DNA of 64,000 nt from Chloroflexus aurantiacus J-10-fl (lineage in GTDB: Bacteria; Chloroflexota; Chloroflexia; Chloroflexales; Chloroflexaceae). A program made the translations under genes and the position numbers. Positions 1 through 7,701 of the stretch are shown here, piece by piece; position 1 is the stretch's first letter, and every line of letters starts with the position of its first letter. The notes beneath the pieces were generated by a model that worked only from the letters and a program-made list of their open reading frames with translations, was not told where the DNA came from and made no database searches. Location: positions 2,666,001-2,730,000 of the forward strand of contig NC_010175.1 of NCBI RefSeq assembly GCF_000018865.1, read 5' to 3'.

Positions 1-1
1 T

Positions 2-535
2 CTCGGCGGATGGGGCCACGCTGTGTATACTGCCTGGATCGGCCTGGGGCTGGCGATGTCGCGGCTGCACCCGAACCGCTTTATTCGTTTCATTTCCCCC
101 TTTGCCGGTTGGCTGCTGGCTGTCTGCCTGCACGCTCTCCACAACACCATGGCCGTATTCCTGGCCGGTGAGTTTGGCCTCACCGGACTCGGCCTGACGT
201 TACTGGTCGACTGGTCGTTCTGGATCGTTGTCCTCGGCCTGGTGATCTGGGAGATTCGGCGCGAGCAGCATCACATCGCTACCTACCTGGCAGAAGAGGT
301 GATGGCCGGCATTATTGCACCGGGTCATTACAATGCTGCGAAATCATTCAGTGGTCAGCTCCGCAACCGGCTACGCAACGCCACCGCTAGTCGTTTCTAC
401 GAAGCCTGCGCAGAACTGGCGCATAAAAAGCATCACCTGGCAACCGGTGTTGGTGATGAGCGCAACACGATTGCCCGCATCAACCAGCTTCGCCGCGAAC
501 TGGCCCAACTGGCCCCGAAAGTGCCGGCAGTCTAG
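2..535 (+). CDS. PrsW-like intramembrane protease, C-terminal part (truncated by window start)
   Basis: The reading frame is open from base 2, so the N-terminus lies outside the window. The visible 178 residues begin with a glycine-rich GWGHAVYTAWIG segment. This resembles the last conserved histidine-containing helix of the PrsW family of membrane metalloproteases, which cleave membrane-bound regulators such as anti-sigma factors. Two or three further hydrophobic segments (visible residues about 32-50 and 55-80) are followed by a charged helical tail of about 95 residues. The stop codon TAG lies in the CTAG duplicated by the neighbouring insertion sequence, so the insertion did not change the protein. 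The family call rests on one histidine motif and the membrane pattern; a CPBP-type protease is the alternative. Confidence 0.6.
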   Translation, partial: LGGWGHAVYTAWIGLGLAMSRLHPNRFIRFISPFAGWLLAVCLHALHNTMAVFLAGEFGLTGLGLTLLVDWSFWIVVLGLVIWEIRREQHHIATYLAEEVMAGIIAPGHYNAAKSFSGQLRNRLRNATASRFYEACAELAHKKHHLATGVGDERNTIARINQLRRELAQLAPKVPAV

Positions 536-549
536 AACCTATTTCAAAA
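536..549 (+). repeat. left terminal inverted repeat of the insertion sequence
   Basis: AACCTATTTCAAAA, a perfect inverted match to bases 1371-1384. The stop codon of the transposase second frame (539-541) lies inside it. Confidence 0.9.
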
Positions 550-973
550 TTCGGTCAATACACCACAAAATGATAGCAACGAGACAAAACGCACGGTAGA
601 TATGCAGATGACGGTCATAGCGCACCACCAACCGACGATACGTGTCCATCCACGCGAAGCACTGCTCGACCTTCCAGCGGTGCTGATAGCTTGGGCCGGT
701 ACGCAGCGGACGCCCGCGCTTTGGCCGCTGACGGTTGCGCCGCTCACGAGCTGGCATGGTGGGTGTGATCCCGCGCCGACGCAGGTCGCTGCGCAACGCG
801 GCACAGTCGTAGGCTTTATCCGCCACCACTTCTTGTGGTCGCGTGCTGGGCCGGCCGCGGTTGCGTGGTACCCGAATGGTCCGCACCGTCGCTTCAGCCA
901 GGGTGCGTTCGTGTGGTTGTGCGCTATCCACGTGCAGGCCGATGGGCACGCCAGTGCCATCGACCACGACCAT
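539..973 (-). CDS. IS5-family transposase, second frame (orfB, catalytic C-terminal part)
   Basis: From the ATG at 973 this frame gives 144 residues, starting MVVVDGTGVPIG. It contains the second catalytic aspartate in VVADKAYD and the catalytic glutamate in RWKVEQCFAWMD, completing the DDE triad begun in the first frame. The family-like sequence in this frame already begins upstream of 973, at about 1020, which favours a -1 frameshift product over independent translation. The frame ends with IILWCIDRILK and stops inside the left terminal repeat. Joined with the first frame it would give roughly 265-270 residues, normal for the family. Confidence 0.85.
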   Translation of the reverse strand: MVVVDGTGVPIGLHVDSAQPHERTLAEATVRTIRVPRNRGRPSTRPQEVVADKAYDCAALRSDLRRRGITPTMPARERRNRQRPKRGRPLRTGPSYQHRWKVEQCFAWMDTYRRLVVRYDRHLHIYRAFCLVAIILWCIDRILK

Positions 974-1344
974 CACCGTCGCGCCGTTACCAACCGTCGT
1001 TGTGCCTCCACCAGTGCCCCTTGTTTTGCCGGAACGACGCTGCCGTCCAGCAACGCGTGTGCCCAGTCCAGCGTGCCGTCGGCAGCGAGGCGGCTCAGGA
1101 GGGTGCGCCAGATGCGCTCCCACGTCCCGTCCTGCGACCACGCGTGCCATCGTCGCCAGCAGGTGCTGGGGGACCCGTACTCCGTTGGCAGGTCTGCCCA
1201 GGCACAGCCGGTGTGGAGCACATACAGCATACCATTCAGTGTCCGGCGGTCGTCGTTGCGTGGACGACCCCGCGCACGTGGTTTCTTGGGGATAAGCGGT
1301 TCGATCACCGCCCATTGGTCGTCGGTGAGATCATGTCTGCTCAT
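973..1344 (-). CDS. IS5-family transposase, first frame (orfA)
   Basis: This 123-residue frame carries the N-terminal DUF4096-type domain (LTDDQWAVIEPLIP, then WADLPTEYG and W..RW) and the first catalytic aspartate in LLDGSVVPAKQG near residue 100. About 20 residues later it leaves the family pattern and stops. The match continues in the -1 frame. A run AAAA within GGCAAAACAAGG (near 1020) is a plausible slip site, as used by frameshifting IS5 relatives. Alternatively, the orfA stop and the second frame's start overlap as TGATG at 971-975, allowing re-initiation. A simple inactivating mutation cannot be excluded. Confidence 0.85.
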   Translation of the reverse strand: MSRHDLTDDQWAVIEPLIPKKPRARGRPRNDDRRTLNGMLYVLHTGCAWADLPTEYGSPSTCWRRWHAWSQDGTWERIWRTLLSRLAADGTLDWAHALLDGSVVPAKQGALVEAQRRLVTARR

Positions 1345-1370
1345 ACCACTATTGTAGCATAAGAAGACAT

Positions 1371-1384
1371 TTTTGAAATAGGTT
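1371..1384 (-). repeat. right terminal inverted repeat of the insertion sequence
   Basis: The reverse complement reads AACCTATTTCAAAA. It lies 26 bp upstream of the transposase start. A possible -10 box, TACAAT, is found on the minus strand between the repeat and the start codon. Confidence 0.9.
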
Positions 1385-1395
1385 CTAGCAGTATG

Positions 1396-2016
1396 TCATC
1401 CGCCTAGATGACTGGCAATCCGCTGTCGTGTCCGGCGGTACGAACGATGGCACAAATCGAGCAACAGGCGCTGTTCAGCTTGCACCCGGCGCCGCTCTTC
1501 TTCGCACTGTTCGGCGTGCTGAATAGCAGCCTGCAATTCGGATGCCATAGCCTGAATGTCGGCCTGTGCCTGTTCACAGAAAGAAGGAACAGGCTGCATC
1601 AAACTCAGCACAACGGCCAGACGGCGCAAAGTATTCAGCAGATCGGTCGCAGTCAATGCACCGGCTGCCGAGTCTGGTTCAAAGAGTTGTAAATATCGCG
1701 TATCAGCGCCAACAACATCGATCACCTGTTGCCGCACGTGCGCATAGAGCCGCTGGGCACGCACCTCGCACTCCCAGCGAGTTGCCAGTGCAGCACGCCA
1801 TGCAGCAAGGGCTTCCGCACTCCGTTCCTGTTGTTCGGCAAGAATAGCGCGTAACTGGGTGTGGCGTACCAGCTCCTCTTCGGCGAATGGTAAACGATTG
1901 CGAAGCTGCTCAAGCAGCGTAATGATCTGGTTGAGCGGATCGAGAGGAGGGGTTTGGGCGATGACGGCTGTCACGGCAGACCTCACAGCTTTCAGGATGA
2001 TGTCACTACAAATCAT
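1396..2016 (-). CDS. hypothetical protein, helical and probably coiled-coil
   Basis: I do not recognise this 206-residue protein. It is rich in Ala, Gln, Glu, Leu and Arg, with heptad-like stretches at about residues 28-95 and 150-195, and has no signal peptide or membrane segment. The last 30 residues are basic (RRRVQAEQRLLL then RRTRQRIASHLGG). It may be a small coiled-coil scaffold or regulator. Its stop codon lies only 8 bp from the CTAG copy bordering the insertion sequence, so the element sits exactly between two convergent genes. The codon pattern (GC-rich third positions) matches the neighbours, which supports a real gene. Confidence 0.6.
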   Translation of the reverse strand: MICSDIILKAVRSAVTAVIAQTPPLDPLNQIITLLEQLRNRLPFAEEELVRHTQLRAILAEQQERSAEALAAWRAALATRWECEVRAQRLYAHVRQQVIDVVGADTRYLQLFEPDSAAGALTATDLLNTLRRLAVVLSLMQPVPSFCEQAQADIQAMASELQAAIQHAEQCEEERRRVQAEQRLLLDLCHRSYRRTRQRIASHLGG

Positions 2017-2208
2017 CGTACCGAAAGTGATCAGCGTCGTCTATAGTACAACAGGTTGATTTTCGGTTAGGACTACCTGTGAAGCAGTGGAGGACGGAAG
2101 CATTACCGGACCCTGTGTAGCACAGTTATACGGCACTATCCGCCAATCGTGCGCCCTCCACCGAACGTTCAGCGACAACCGTCATTACCACAGCGACTCT
2201 GCTGCCGG

Positions 2209-2217
2209 TGGTATAAT
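2209..2217 (+). promoter_or_regulatory. extended -10 promoter of argD
   Basis: TGGTATAAT is a perfect TATAAT hexamer preceded by TG one base upstream. No good -35 box stands 17 bp upstream, as is usual for extended -10 promoters. It would give a leader of about 40 nt before the argD start at 2262. Confidence 0.6.
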
Positions 2218-2261
2218 TGCGCCTGTGAACGTATCATCCACCGCGACGGAAAGGATATGCT

Positions 2262-3464
2262 ATGACCGGCGAACGCGCCGCAGAACTGATTCAAGCCGAT
2301 CACCAATATCTGTTGCAGAGCTATGTACGCGCCGATTTCGTCATTGAACGTGGCGAAGGGGTGTATCTTTACGATAGTGAAGGTCGGCGGTATCTCGATT
2401 TTGTCGCCGGCATTGCGGTGAATGCGCTTGGCTATGGTGATCGTGACGTTCTGAAAGCGATCAATGATCAGGCTGAACGCCTCATCCACGTTTCCAATCT
2501 CTACCACACGCAACCGGCAATTGAACTGGCAAAGCTCCTGGTGCAGAGCAGCCCGGCGTTTGCCAAGGCGTTTTTCTGCAACAGTGGAGCTGAAGCGATT
2601 GAGGGGGCGATTAAGTTCTCACGTCGCTACGCTCGTGCCCATGTTGGCGAAGGCAAGACAACGATTGTTGCCTTCGACGGCAGTTTTCACGGGCGTACTA
2701 TGGGAGCAGTTGCCATTACCGCCCGTGAAAAATACCGGGAGCCGTTTATGCCGGTGATGCCCGGTGTGCGCTTTGCTCGCTACAACGACCTGGACTCACT
2801 GGCAGCCGTGATGGGCGATGATGTCTGTGCCGTGGTGGTTGAGCCGGTGCAGGGCGAGGGTGGCCTGCGTGCCGCTGAACCGGCCTTTATGCAGGGAGTG
2901 CGCGAACTGTGCCAGCGCTATGGCGCATTGCTGGTCTTTGATGAAATTCAGTGCGGGGTTGGGCGTACCGGCACGCTCTGGGCACACGAGCAGCTCGGTG
3001 TTCAGCCAGACATGATGACGGTAGCCAAACCGTTAGCCGGTGGGCTGCCGATTGGTGCGGTGCTTATGGGCCAACACGTTGCCGATACCATTCATCCAGG
3101 CGACCATGGCACAACCTTTGGCGGTAATCCGCTGGCAACTGCAGTTGGCACCGTCGTGTTCCGCAAAATTAGCGATCCGGCTTTCCTGGCCCATGTCCAG
3201 CAGGTAAGTAATTATCTCGATGAAGCGTTGCAGGATTTCGCTAATGAACACGCCGATCAGGTGATCGAATTGCGCGGACGTGGCCTGATGCGTGGTGTGC
3301 GCATTGCCGGTTCTGCGAGTGCTGTACGTGAAGCGGCTCATCGCCATGGTCTGTTAGTCGCTACGGCTGGTGAAGATGTCATTCGCCTGCTCCCGCCCCT
3401 GATCATCGAGCCGCAGCACGTTGATGAGGCATTGTCTGGTCTGCGAGCGGCACTGCGCGCTTGA
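2262..3464 (+). CDS. argD: acetylornithine/N-succinyldiaminopimelate aminotransferase (class III, PLP)
   Basis: This 400-residue class III aminotransferase transfers the amino group between N-acetylornithine and 2-oxoglutarate in arginine synthesis, and often also acts on succinyl-diaminopimelate in lysine synthesis. Visible motifs: the phosphate-binding NSGAEAIEGAIK (107-118), FHGRT (142-146), EPVQGEGG (194-201), the PLP-ring aspartate in FDEIQCGVGRTG (D227), the Schiff-base lysine K256 in TVAKPLAGG, and HGTTFGGNPLA (282-292). Full length and uninterrupted. It has its own extended -10 promoter. purA follows 112 bp downstream on the same strand. A related substrate such as ornithine or GABA is possible, but the length and motifs fit ArgD best. 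Confidence 0.88.
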   Translation: MTGERAAELIQADHQYLLQSYVRADFVIERGEGVYLYDSEGRRYLDFVAGIAVNALGYGDRDVLKAINDQAERLIHVSNLYHTQPAIELAKLLVQSSPAFAKAFFCNSGAEAIEGAIKFSRRYARAHVGEGKTTIVAFDGSFHGRTMGAVAITAREKYREPFMPVMPGVRFARYNDLDSLAAVMGDDVCAVVVEPVQGEGGLRAAEPAFMQGVRELCQRYGALLVFDEIQCGVGRTGTLWAHEQLGVQPDMMTVAKPLAGGLPIGAVLMGQHVADTIHPGDHGTTFGGNPLATAVGTVVFRKISDPAFLAHVQQVSNYLDEALQDFANEHADQVIELRGRGLMRGVRIAGSASAVREAAHRHGLLVATAGEDVIRLLPPLIIEPQHVDEALSGLRAALRA

Positions 3465-3576
3465 TCAGAATGATCAGCGATCACGTTACCAGAGAATGTC
3501 GGGCGGAGTCGAAGAGGAAACGAGCCGGTGATCAGAATCTGACTCGTAGCAGAATCAATCTTTCAGGAGAGAGGCG

Positions 3577-4869
3577 ATGCCTGTAGTTGCATTAATTGGC
3601 GCTCAATGGGGCGATGAGGGTAAAGGCCATCTGGTCGATCTGCTGGCTGCGCGGGCGCGGCTGGTCATTCGCTACGGTGGCGGCAATAATGCCGGACATA
3701 CGGTTGTCAACCATCTTGGTACCTTTAAACTGCATCTGGTGCCTTCTGGCATCTTCGATCCGGGCATCGTCAATGTCATCGGCCCTGGCGTGGTGGTGAA
3801 TCCGGAAGTACTCATCAAAGAGATTGAGGAGCTTGAAGCACGGGGTGTTTCCACGGCTAAATTGTTTGTCAGTGATCGCGCGCATGTGATCATGCCGTAT
3901 CACATTCAGCTCGATCAGTTGCAAGAGGAAGCACGCGGTGAAGGGCGGATTGGTACCACCGGTCGTGGTATTGGCCCGGCGTATGCCGACAAGATGAGCC
4001 GCTCCGGCATCCGAATGGGTGACTTGTTGCACGAAGAGACGCTGCTAAACCGGTTGCGCACAGTACTGGAAGAGAAGAATCGACTGCTGACCAAACTCTA
4101 CAATGCCCGTCCGCTCTCACTGCACGATACCTATTTGACCTATCTGGAGTATGGGCGACGGCTTGCCAATCATATCACCGATGTTCATCCGATCATCCAC
4201 CGGGCATTAGAGAAGGATCTGCCAGTACTACTAGAAGGTGCGCAGGGTGCGTTGCTCGATATTGATCACGGCACATATCCATTCGTGACTTCCTCACCTC
4301 CAGGTGCTGCCGGTGCATGTCAGGGTAGTGGTATTGGTCCGACGCATATCAATTCGGTGATCGGGGTGGTAAAAGCCTACACAACCCGCGTCGGCGAAGG
4401 GCCGTTCCCTACTGAAGTTGATGGGTCGGTGGCTGATGTGCTGCGTCAGATCGGTACACCCTGGGCAGAAGTTGGCACCACAACCGGTCGGCTACGACGG
4501 GTAGGCTGGTTTGATGCGGTGATGGCGCGCTATGCAGTGCAGGTAAACGGCGTCGATACCCTGGCAATCACGAAACTTGATGTGCTCGATGGCCTGGAGA
4601 CACTCAAGATTTGTACAGGCTATAAACTGCACGACGCCCTGTTGGAATATCCCCCTACCACGACAGCGCTGTTTGATCAGATCGAACCGGTTTATGAAGA
4701 ACTGCCGGGGTGGAGTGAACCAACGCGGCATGTTCGTCGCTTTGCCGATTTACCCGAAGCTGCTCAGGCGTATGTGGCGCGCATTTGCCAGTTGGTTGGT
4801 GCCCGCCTGGGCATTATTTCGGTTGGCCCAGGTCGCGACCAGACGATTATGGTGGCTGATGTGTTTTGA
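3577..4869 (+). CDS. purA: adenylosuccinate synthetase
   Basis: A 430-residue GTP-dependent ligase that condenses IMP and aspartate to adenylosuccinate, the first committed step to AMP, in the cytoplasm. Hallmarks are clear: the P-loop GAQWGDEGKGH at residues 8-18, with the catalytic Asp13, NAGHTVV (about 38-44), the IMP-binding TTGRGIGPAYADK, the switch segment FVTSSPPGAAGA, and the aspartate-binding GTTTGRLRR loop. A Shine-Dalgarno AGGAGAGAGG precedes the ATG. The length is normal for the family. It is probably transcribed alone or with argD. Confidence 0.96.
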   Translation: MPVVALIGAQWGDEGKGHLVDLLAARARLVIRYGGGNNAGHTVVNHLGTFKLHLVPSGIFDPGIVNVIGPGVVVNPEVLIKEIEELEARGVSTAKLFVSDRAHVIMPYHIQLDQLQEEARGEGRIGTTGRGIGPAYADKMSRSGIRMGDLLHEETLLNRLRTVLEEKNRLLTKLYNARPLSLHDTYLTYLEYGRRLANHITDVHPIIHRALEKDLPVLLEGAQGALLDIDHGTYPFVTSSPPGAAGACQGSGIGPTHINSVIGVVKAYTTRVGEGPFPTEVDGSVADVLRQIGTPWAEVGTTTGRLRRVGWFDAVMARYAVQVNGVDTLAITKLDVLDGLETLKICTGYKLHDALLEYPPTTTALFDQIEPVYEELPGWSEPTRHVRRFADLPEAAQAYVARICQLVGARLGIISVGPGRDQTIMVADVF

Positions 4870-5318
4870 GGGGTGTCGTCGGGGTAAAAGGTTGTTGTGT
4901 ACAGCTCGTGTCAAATCTGGTAGCAGAGAAAGCCGAATACACTATCCCCACTCTAGCGGGGTGTCTGAACGATGCCCCGCTGCGCCTGAGACTGGTATCC
5001 CCTTGGGATCGCGAGCCTCCGGCTCGCTCACACCCTGACACAGTACTACCGCACGCTGCACCAGTGACTCCCGCCCCCGCTGGATGGGTTAGGGTGGGGA
5101 GATGTCTTGGATTACCTCTGAGAGCAGTAGTCGCGTGATACCCTATCCGATTATGCAGCGCACCTGAGCACGGAAGTGCTGAACCGACGCTCTTGCACTG
5201 TGCCGATCCACCAGCGAGCCGCTGGTGGCGCCTTAGCACGGGGGGGAACACCTGAACAATGTGCATCGTTGCACAAGCGTTAGTATGATCCGGCGTTCTT
5301 GTCGGCAGCTTATCAATC
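4870..5318. other. intergenic region between convergent purA and a nucleotidyltransferase gene, with hairpins
   Basis: No believable gene lies in these 449 bp. There are several inverted repeats: AGCGGGG/CCCCGCT just after purA (about 4954-4982), GCGAGCC-TCC-GGCTCGC at 5011-5027 (a dispersed repeat, see separately), and a perfect 9-bp stem CCACCAGCG-AGC-CGCTGGTGG at 5208-5228. None is followed by a convincing T-run. They may serve as a two-way transcription barrier between the converging genes. Confidence 0.5.
5001..5030 (+). repeat. dispersed hairpin repeat, copy 1 (GAGCCTCCGGCTC core)
   Basis: The core CGAGCCTCCGGCT, preceded by CCTTGGGA, recurs in another gene-free region at about 38800-38826, where the second arm is decayed. 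In this copy the arms GCGAGCC/GGCTCGC (5011-5017, 5021-5027) are perfect. The spread through non-coding DNA suggests a REP-like palindromic family. Confidence 0.55.
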
Positions 5319-6095
5319 TCAACCTGTAAAGTGCGCTGCCGCTTCCCAACCCGCGGGTGTTCCAATATCGAGTGCTCTACCGTCGGCAAAGGTAACGCCT
5401 TCAACACGCAAGCCACGGGCAATAGCGGCCTGGAAGACGGCACCAATGTGTAATTCCGGGCACGTCTGTCTCTGGGTACGCGCAGTGCGGTCAGCAGCTA
5501 CGACCTCACCTAAGAGGGTGGTTACTGTCGGCTCCCAGATAGCCGCCATCCACGTCCACTGTAAATCGGTTTGCGCAGGCTTGATCTCGATGGCTGTAAC
5601 CCGACAACTGTCAGCCGCCAGTGCAACCATGTCTGCTGATTGAGGGTGTGTGCATGGAAAGAGACCGAGGGTGAGGTCCGGTTGAGCTGTGCTGTGGTGA
5701 CTCAGGAGGGTCGCATAGACATCGTCTGGTGCCAGAATGACGTCAGGTAAACCGAGGACAACGGTACGATCTTGAATGAAAGGGAGAGCGGTAGCCAGGG
5801 TGTAGGCTGCACCGTGCGGTTCGTGAACGGTCAGATAGGCGAGGCGCGGCCCAAAGGCACTCCCATCACCCAGATAGGCAGGAATGTCCCATTTGCCAGG
5901 TCTGACCACAATCAGCGCCTGGCCAATACCAGCCCGTTGCCACTGCGCGAGGAGATAGGTAATGACCGGTCGTGGACGAAGGCCGTCTGGGGTTTGGAAG
6001 GAACCAACCGGCAAGAGTTCTTTGCTGCACGGTAACGGCCCCAGACGGGTTGCCATCCCACCAGCCGGAATCAAGCCGATCACAGGTGTGTTCAT
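5319..6095 (-). CDS. nucleotidyltransferase (sugar-1-phosphate NTP transferase-like)
   Basis: About 258 residues with the nucleotide-binding signature GLIPAGGMATRLGPLPCSKE near the N-terminus, typical of enzymes that make NDP-sugars from a sugar-1-phosphate and NTP. A second glycine-rich and acidic segment (VLGLPDVILAPDD, about 110-122) sits where the metal-binding aspartate is expected. The C-terminus LDIGTPAGWEAA is also typical of the glucose-1-phosphate thymidylyl/uridylyltransferase family. The ATG at 6095 overlaps the stop of the upstream prepilin peptidase gene; an in-frame GTG at 6098 is an alternative. It is the last gene of the mltG-aroE-peptidase set. The substrate cannot be told from sequence. 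Confidence 0.75.
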   Translation of the reverse strand: MNTPVIGLIPAGGMATRLGPLPCSKELLPVGSFQTPDGLRPRPVITYLLAQWQRAGIGQALIVVRPGKWDIPAYLGDGSAFGPRLAYLTVHEPHGAAYTLATALPFIQDRTVVLGLPDVILAPDDVYATLLSHHSTAQPDLTLGLFPCTHPQSADMVALAADSCRVTAIEIKPAQTDLQWTWMAAIWEPTVTTLLGEVVAADRTARTQRQTCPELHIGAVFQAAIARGLRVEGVTFADGRALDIGTPAGWEAAAHFTG

Positions 6096-6838
6096 CACAT
6101 CAACCGGTAACTACCGAGTGCGACGTAGATCAGCACTCCCAGACACAAATAGGCACCATAGGGCAGATATTCCGGTGTCTGACGTCCGAAGCGGCGAGCG
6201 ATCAGGATACCAGCCGCCACCAGACCGGCCATGAAGACACCGTAGATCAGGGCCGGGCCGAGGTGACGTAATCCAAGGGCGGCACCGATGAAGATAGCCA
6301 GATAGACGTCCCCTAGACCGAAAGGTGCCGATTTAGCCGGGAACAAGATCAGTGCCAGCAGGTACAGAAAGAAAAACCCAACCCCACCAATCAGTCCACC
6401 AAGCAACAATTCGCGCCAGCCGGCACCAACCAGCGAACCCCAGATGAAAGCGATAATTGCTCCACCTAGAATGACAAATGTATAGATCCAGCGGTAAAGC
6501 CAGTCAACCACGCCGGTCACGATCAAGACCGCTCCAACGAAGGCCAGATAGGCAAAGAGTGGCCCAAAACCGTAGAGTTCGTAGAGGCGCCACAACCAGA
6601 GCGCACTGCCAATCTCCACTAATGGATAGATGACCGGCAGGGGACGACCATCGGCAGCGCGACCACGCTGGAGTAGCCAGCCGATCACCGGTAATAACTG
6701 CCACCAGCGTAAAGGTTGACCGGTGCGGATACAACGCGGCCAGCCGATGAGCCGTCGCTCTCGTGGCAGGCGAATGATCATCACATTCAGCAGACTGCCC
6801 AGCACCAGACCGATTACCACAACGATGAGATCCATCAT
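6095..6838 (-). CDS. prepilin peptidase-like membrane aspartyl protease (A24 family)
   Basis: Type IV prepilin peptidases cut the leader from pilins and methylate the new N-terminus in the inner membrane. From ATG 6838 this protein has about 247 residues and 6-8 membrane segments. The N-terminal GLVLGSLLNVMIIRLPR matches the family start. The two catalytic aspartates are seen in VVDWLYRWIYT and GLGDVYLAIF. The zinc-binding pair of CxxC motifs in the cytoplasmic loop is missing: only one cysteine remains in WPRCIRTGQPLRWWQLLP. The start chosen overlaps the aroE stop as ATGA, so translation is probably coupled; an in-frame start at 6871 would overlap aroE by 37 bp and is less likely. Confidence 0.8.
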   Translation of the reverse strand: MMDLIVVVIGLVLGSLLNVMIIRLPRERRLIGWPRCIRTGQPLRWWQLLPVIGWLLQRGRAADGRPLPVIYPLVEIGSALWLWRLYELYGFGPLFAYLAFVGAVLIVTGVVDWLYRWIYTFVILGGAIIAFIWGSLVGAGWRELLLGGLIGGVGFFFLYLLALILFPAKSAPFGLGDVYLAIFIGAALGLRHLGPALIYGVFMAGLVAAGILIARRFGRQTPEYLPYGAYLCLGVLIYVALGSYRLM

Positions 6839-7701
6839 GGCCCGTGCTCCACCCCAAAAGCGGCTTGCCACATAATTTCACGTGGCGCCGGACGGCCTGT
6901 CCAACGCTCAAAAGCCAGTGCGCCCTGCTCAACCAGCATCCCACGCCCATCGCGCACCCGTGCGCCGCGAGCGACTGCGGCGCGTAAGAGAGCTGTTTCT
7001 CGATAGACCATATCGTAGACCAGACAATGTGCCCCTACCGGTGGGTCAGCGATAGGCGTTTCGTCATCGTGCCATCCCAGGGCGGTGGCATTGATCAAAA
7101 GCGTGCAATGTGCAATCACATCTGTTACTGCCGGATCGCTCAGGGACAAGGCACGAATACGCAGAGCCGGCTGATTGGCGGCTGCGGCTGCGGCCAGATC
7201 AATAGCACGCATCAGGCTCCGATTAACAATCGTGATTCCGTTCACTCCGGCATCAGCCAGTGCGAAAGTGGCAGCACGCGCTGCCCCTGATGCACCCAGG
7301 ATGACAACCTCTTGTTCGACCGGTGTCCAACCGGCAGCCGCCAGATCGGCCAGTAAACCGGGAGCATCCGTGTTCACACCCAACAACCTGCCATCAGGCT
7401 GACGCACAATCGTATTCACCGCCCCAATCCGCGCTGCTGCCGGTTCGATCTCGTCGAGTAAGGGGATGACCGCCTGTTTGTGTGGCAACGTCACGTTCGC
7501 ACCCAGGAAGTGAGGCTGACGTAGCGCGGCGAGACGATCAGGTAATTCAGCAGCAGTAGTCTGTACTGCCCGATAGCGAGCTGCAATCCCTAATGCTGCC
7601 AGTGCCGCATTGTGCATCGCCGGTGAACGTGAGTGTGCTACCGGGTCGCCGATCAATAAAATCTCTGCTGTAGTGGTTGATCCTACTGACACGCCAGCCA
7701 C
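6835..7701 (-). CDS. aroE: shikimate dehydrogenase (NADP)
   Basis: This 288-residue enzyme reduces 3-dehydroshikimate to shikimate in the aromatic amino-acid pathway. The N-terminal substrate domain has GDPVAHSRSPAMHN (18-31) and the catalytic lysine K75 in NVTLPHK. Asn97 in AVNTIV and Asp112 in GVNTDAPG complete the shikimate-binding set. The nucleotide domain carries the glycine-rich loop GASGAARA at 135-142, followed by IVNRS. The C-terminal LVEQGALAFERWTG is also diagnostic. It overlaps the end of mltG by 19 bp and the next gene by 4 bp, so the set is one operon. A second aromatic-pathway gene (DAHP synthase) is elsewhere in this window. Confidence 0.93.
   Translation of the reverse strand: MAGVSVGSTTTAEILLIGDPVAHSRSPAMHNAALAALGIAARYRAVQTTAAELPDRLAALRQPHFLGANVTLPHKQAVIPLLDEIEPAAARIGAVNTIVRQPDGRLLGVNTDAPGLLADLAAAGWTPVEQEVVILGASGAARAATFALADAGVNGITIVNRSLMRAIDLAAAAAANQPALRIRALSLSDPAVTDVIAHCTLLINATALGWHDDETPIADPPVGAHCLVYDMVYRETALLRAAVARGARVRDGRGMLVEQGALAFERWTGRPAPREIMWQAAFGVEHGP

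Larger units (their letters stand above)
536..1384 (-). mobile_element. IS5-family insertion sequence, complete, 849 bp
   Basis: The element is bounded by terminal inverted repeats whose outer 14 bases, AACCTATTTCAAAA, match perfectly at both ends. The sequence CTAG directly flanks both ends (532-535 and 1385-1388). This is a 4-bp target duplication of the YTAR kind known for IS5-type elements. Inside are two overlapping minus-strand frames that together make one DDE transposase. The element sits between the stop codon of the PrsW-like gene and the stop codon of a convergent hypothetical gene, and disrupts neither. The almost perfect ends suggest a fairly recent arrival. Confidence 0.9.

Noticed and set aside
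602-1357. Plus-strand ORF of 251 codons across the insertion sequence
   Set aside because: It is the antisense shadow of the transposase; its sequence has no family features and the minus strand has all catalytic motifs.
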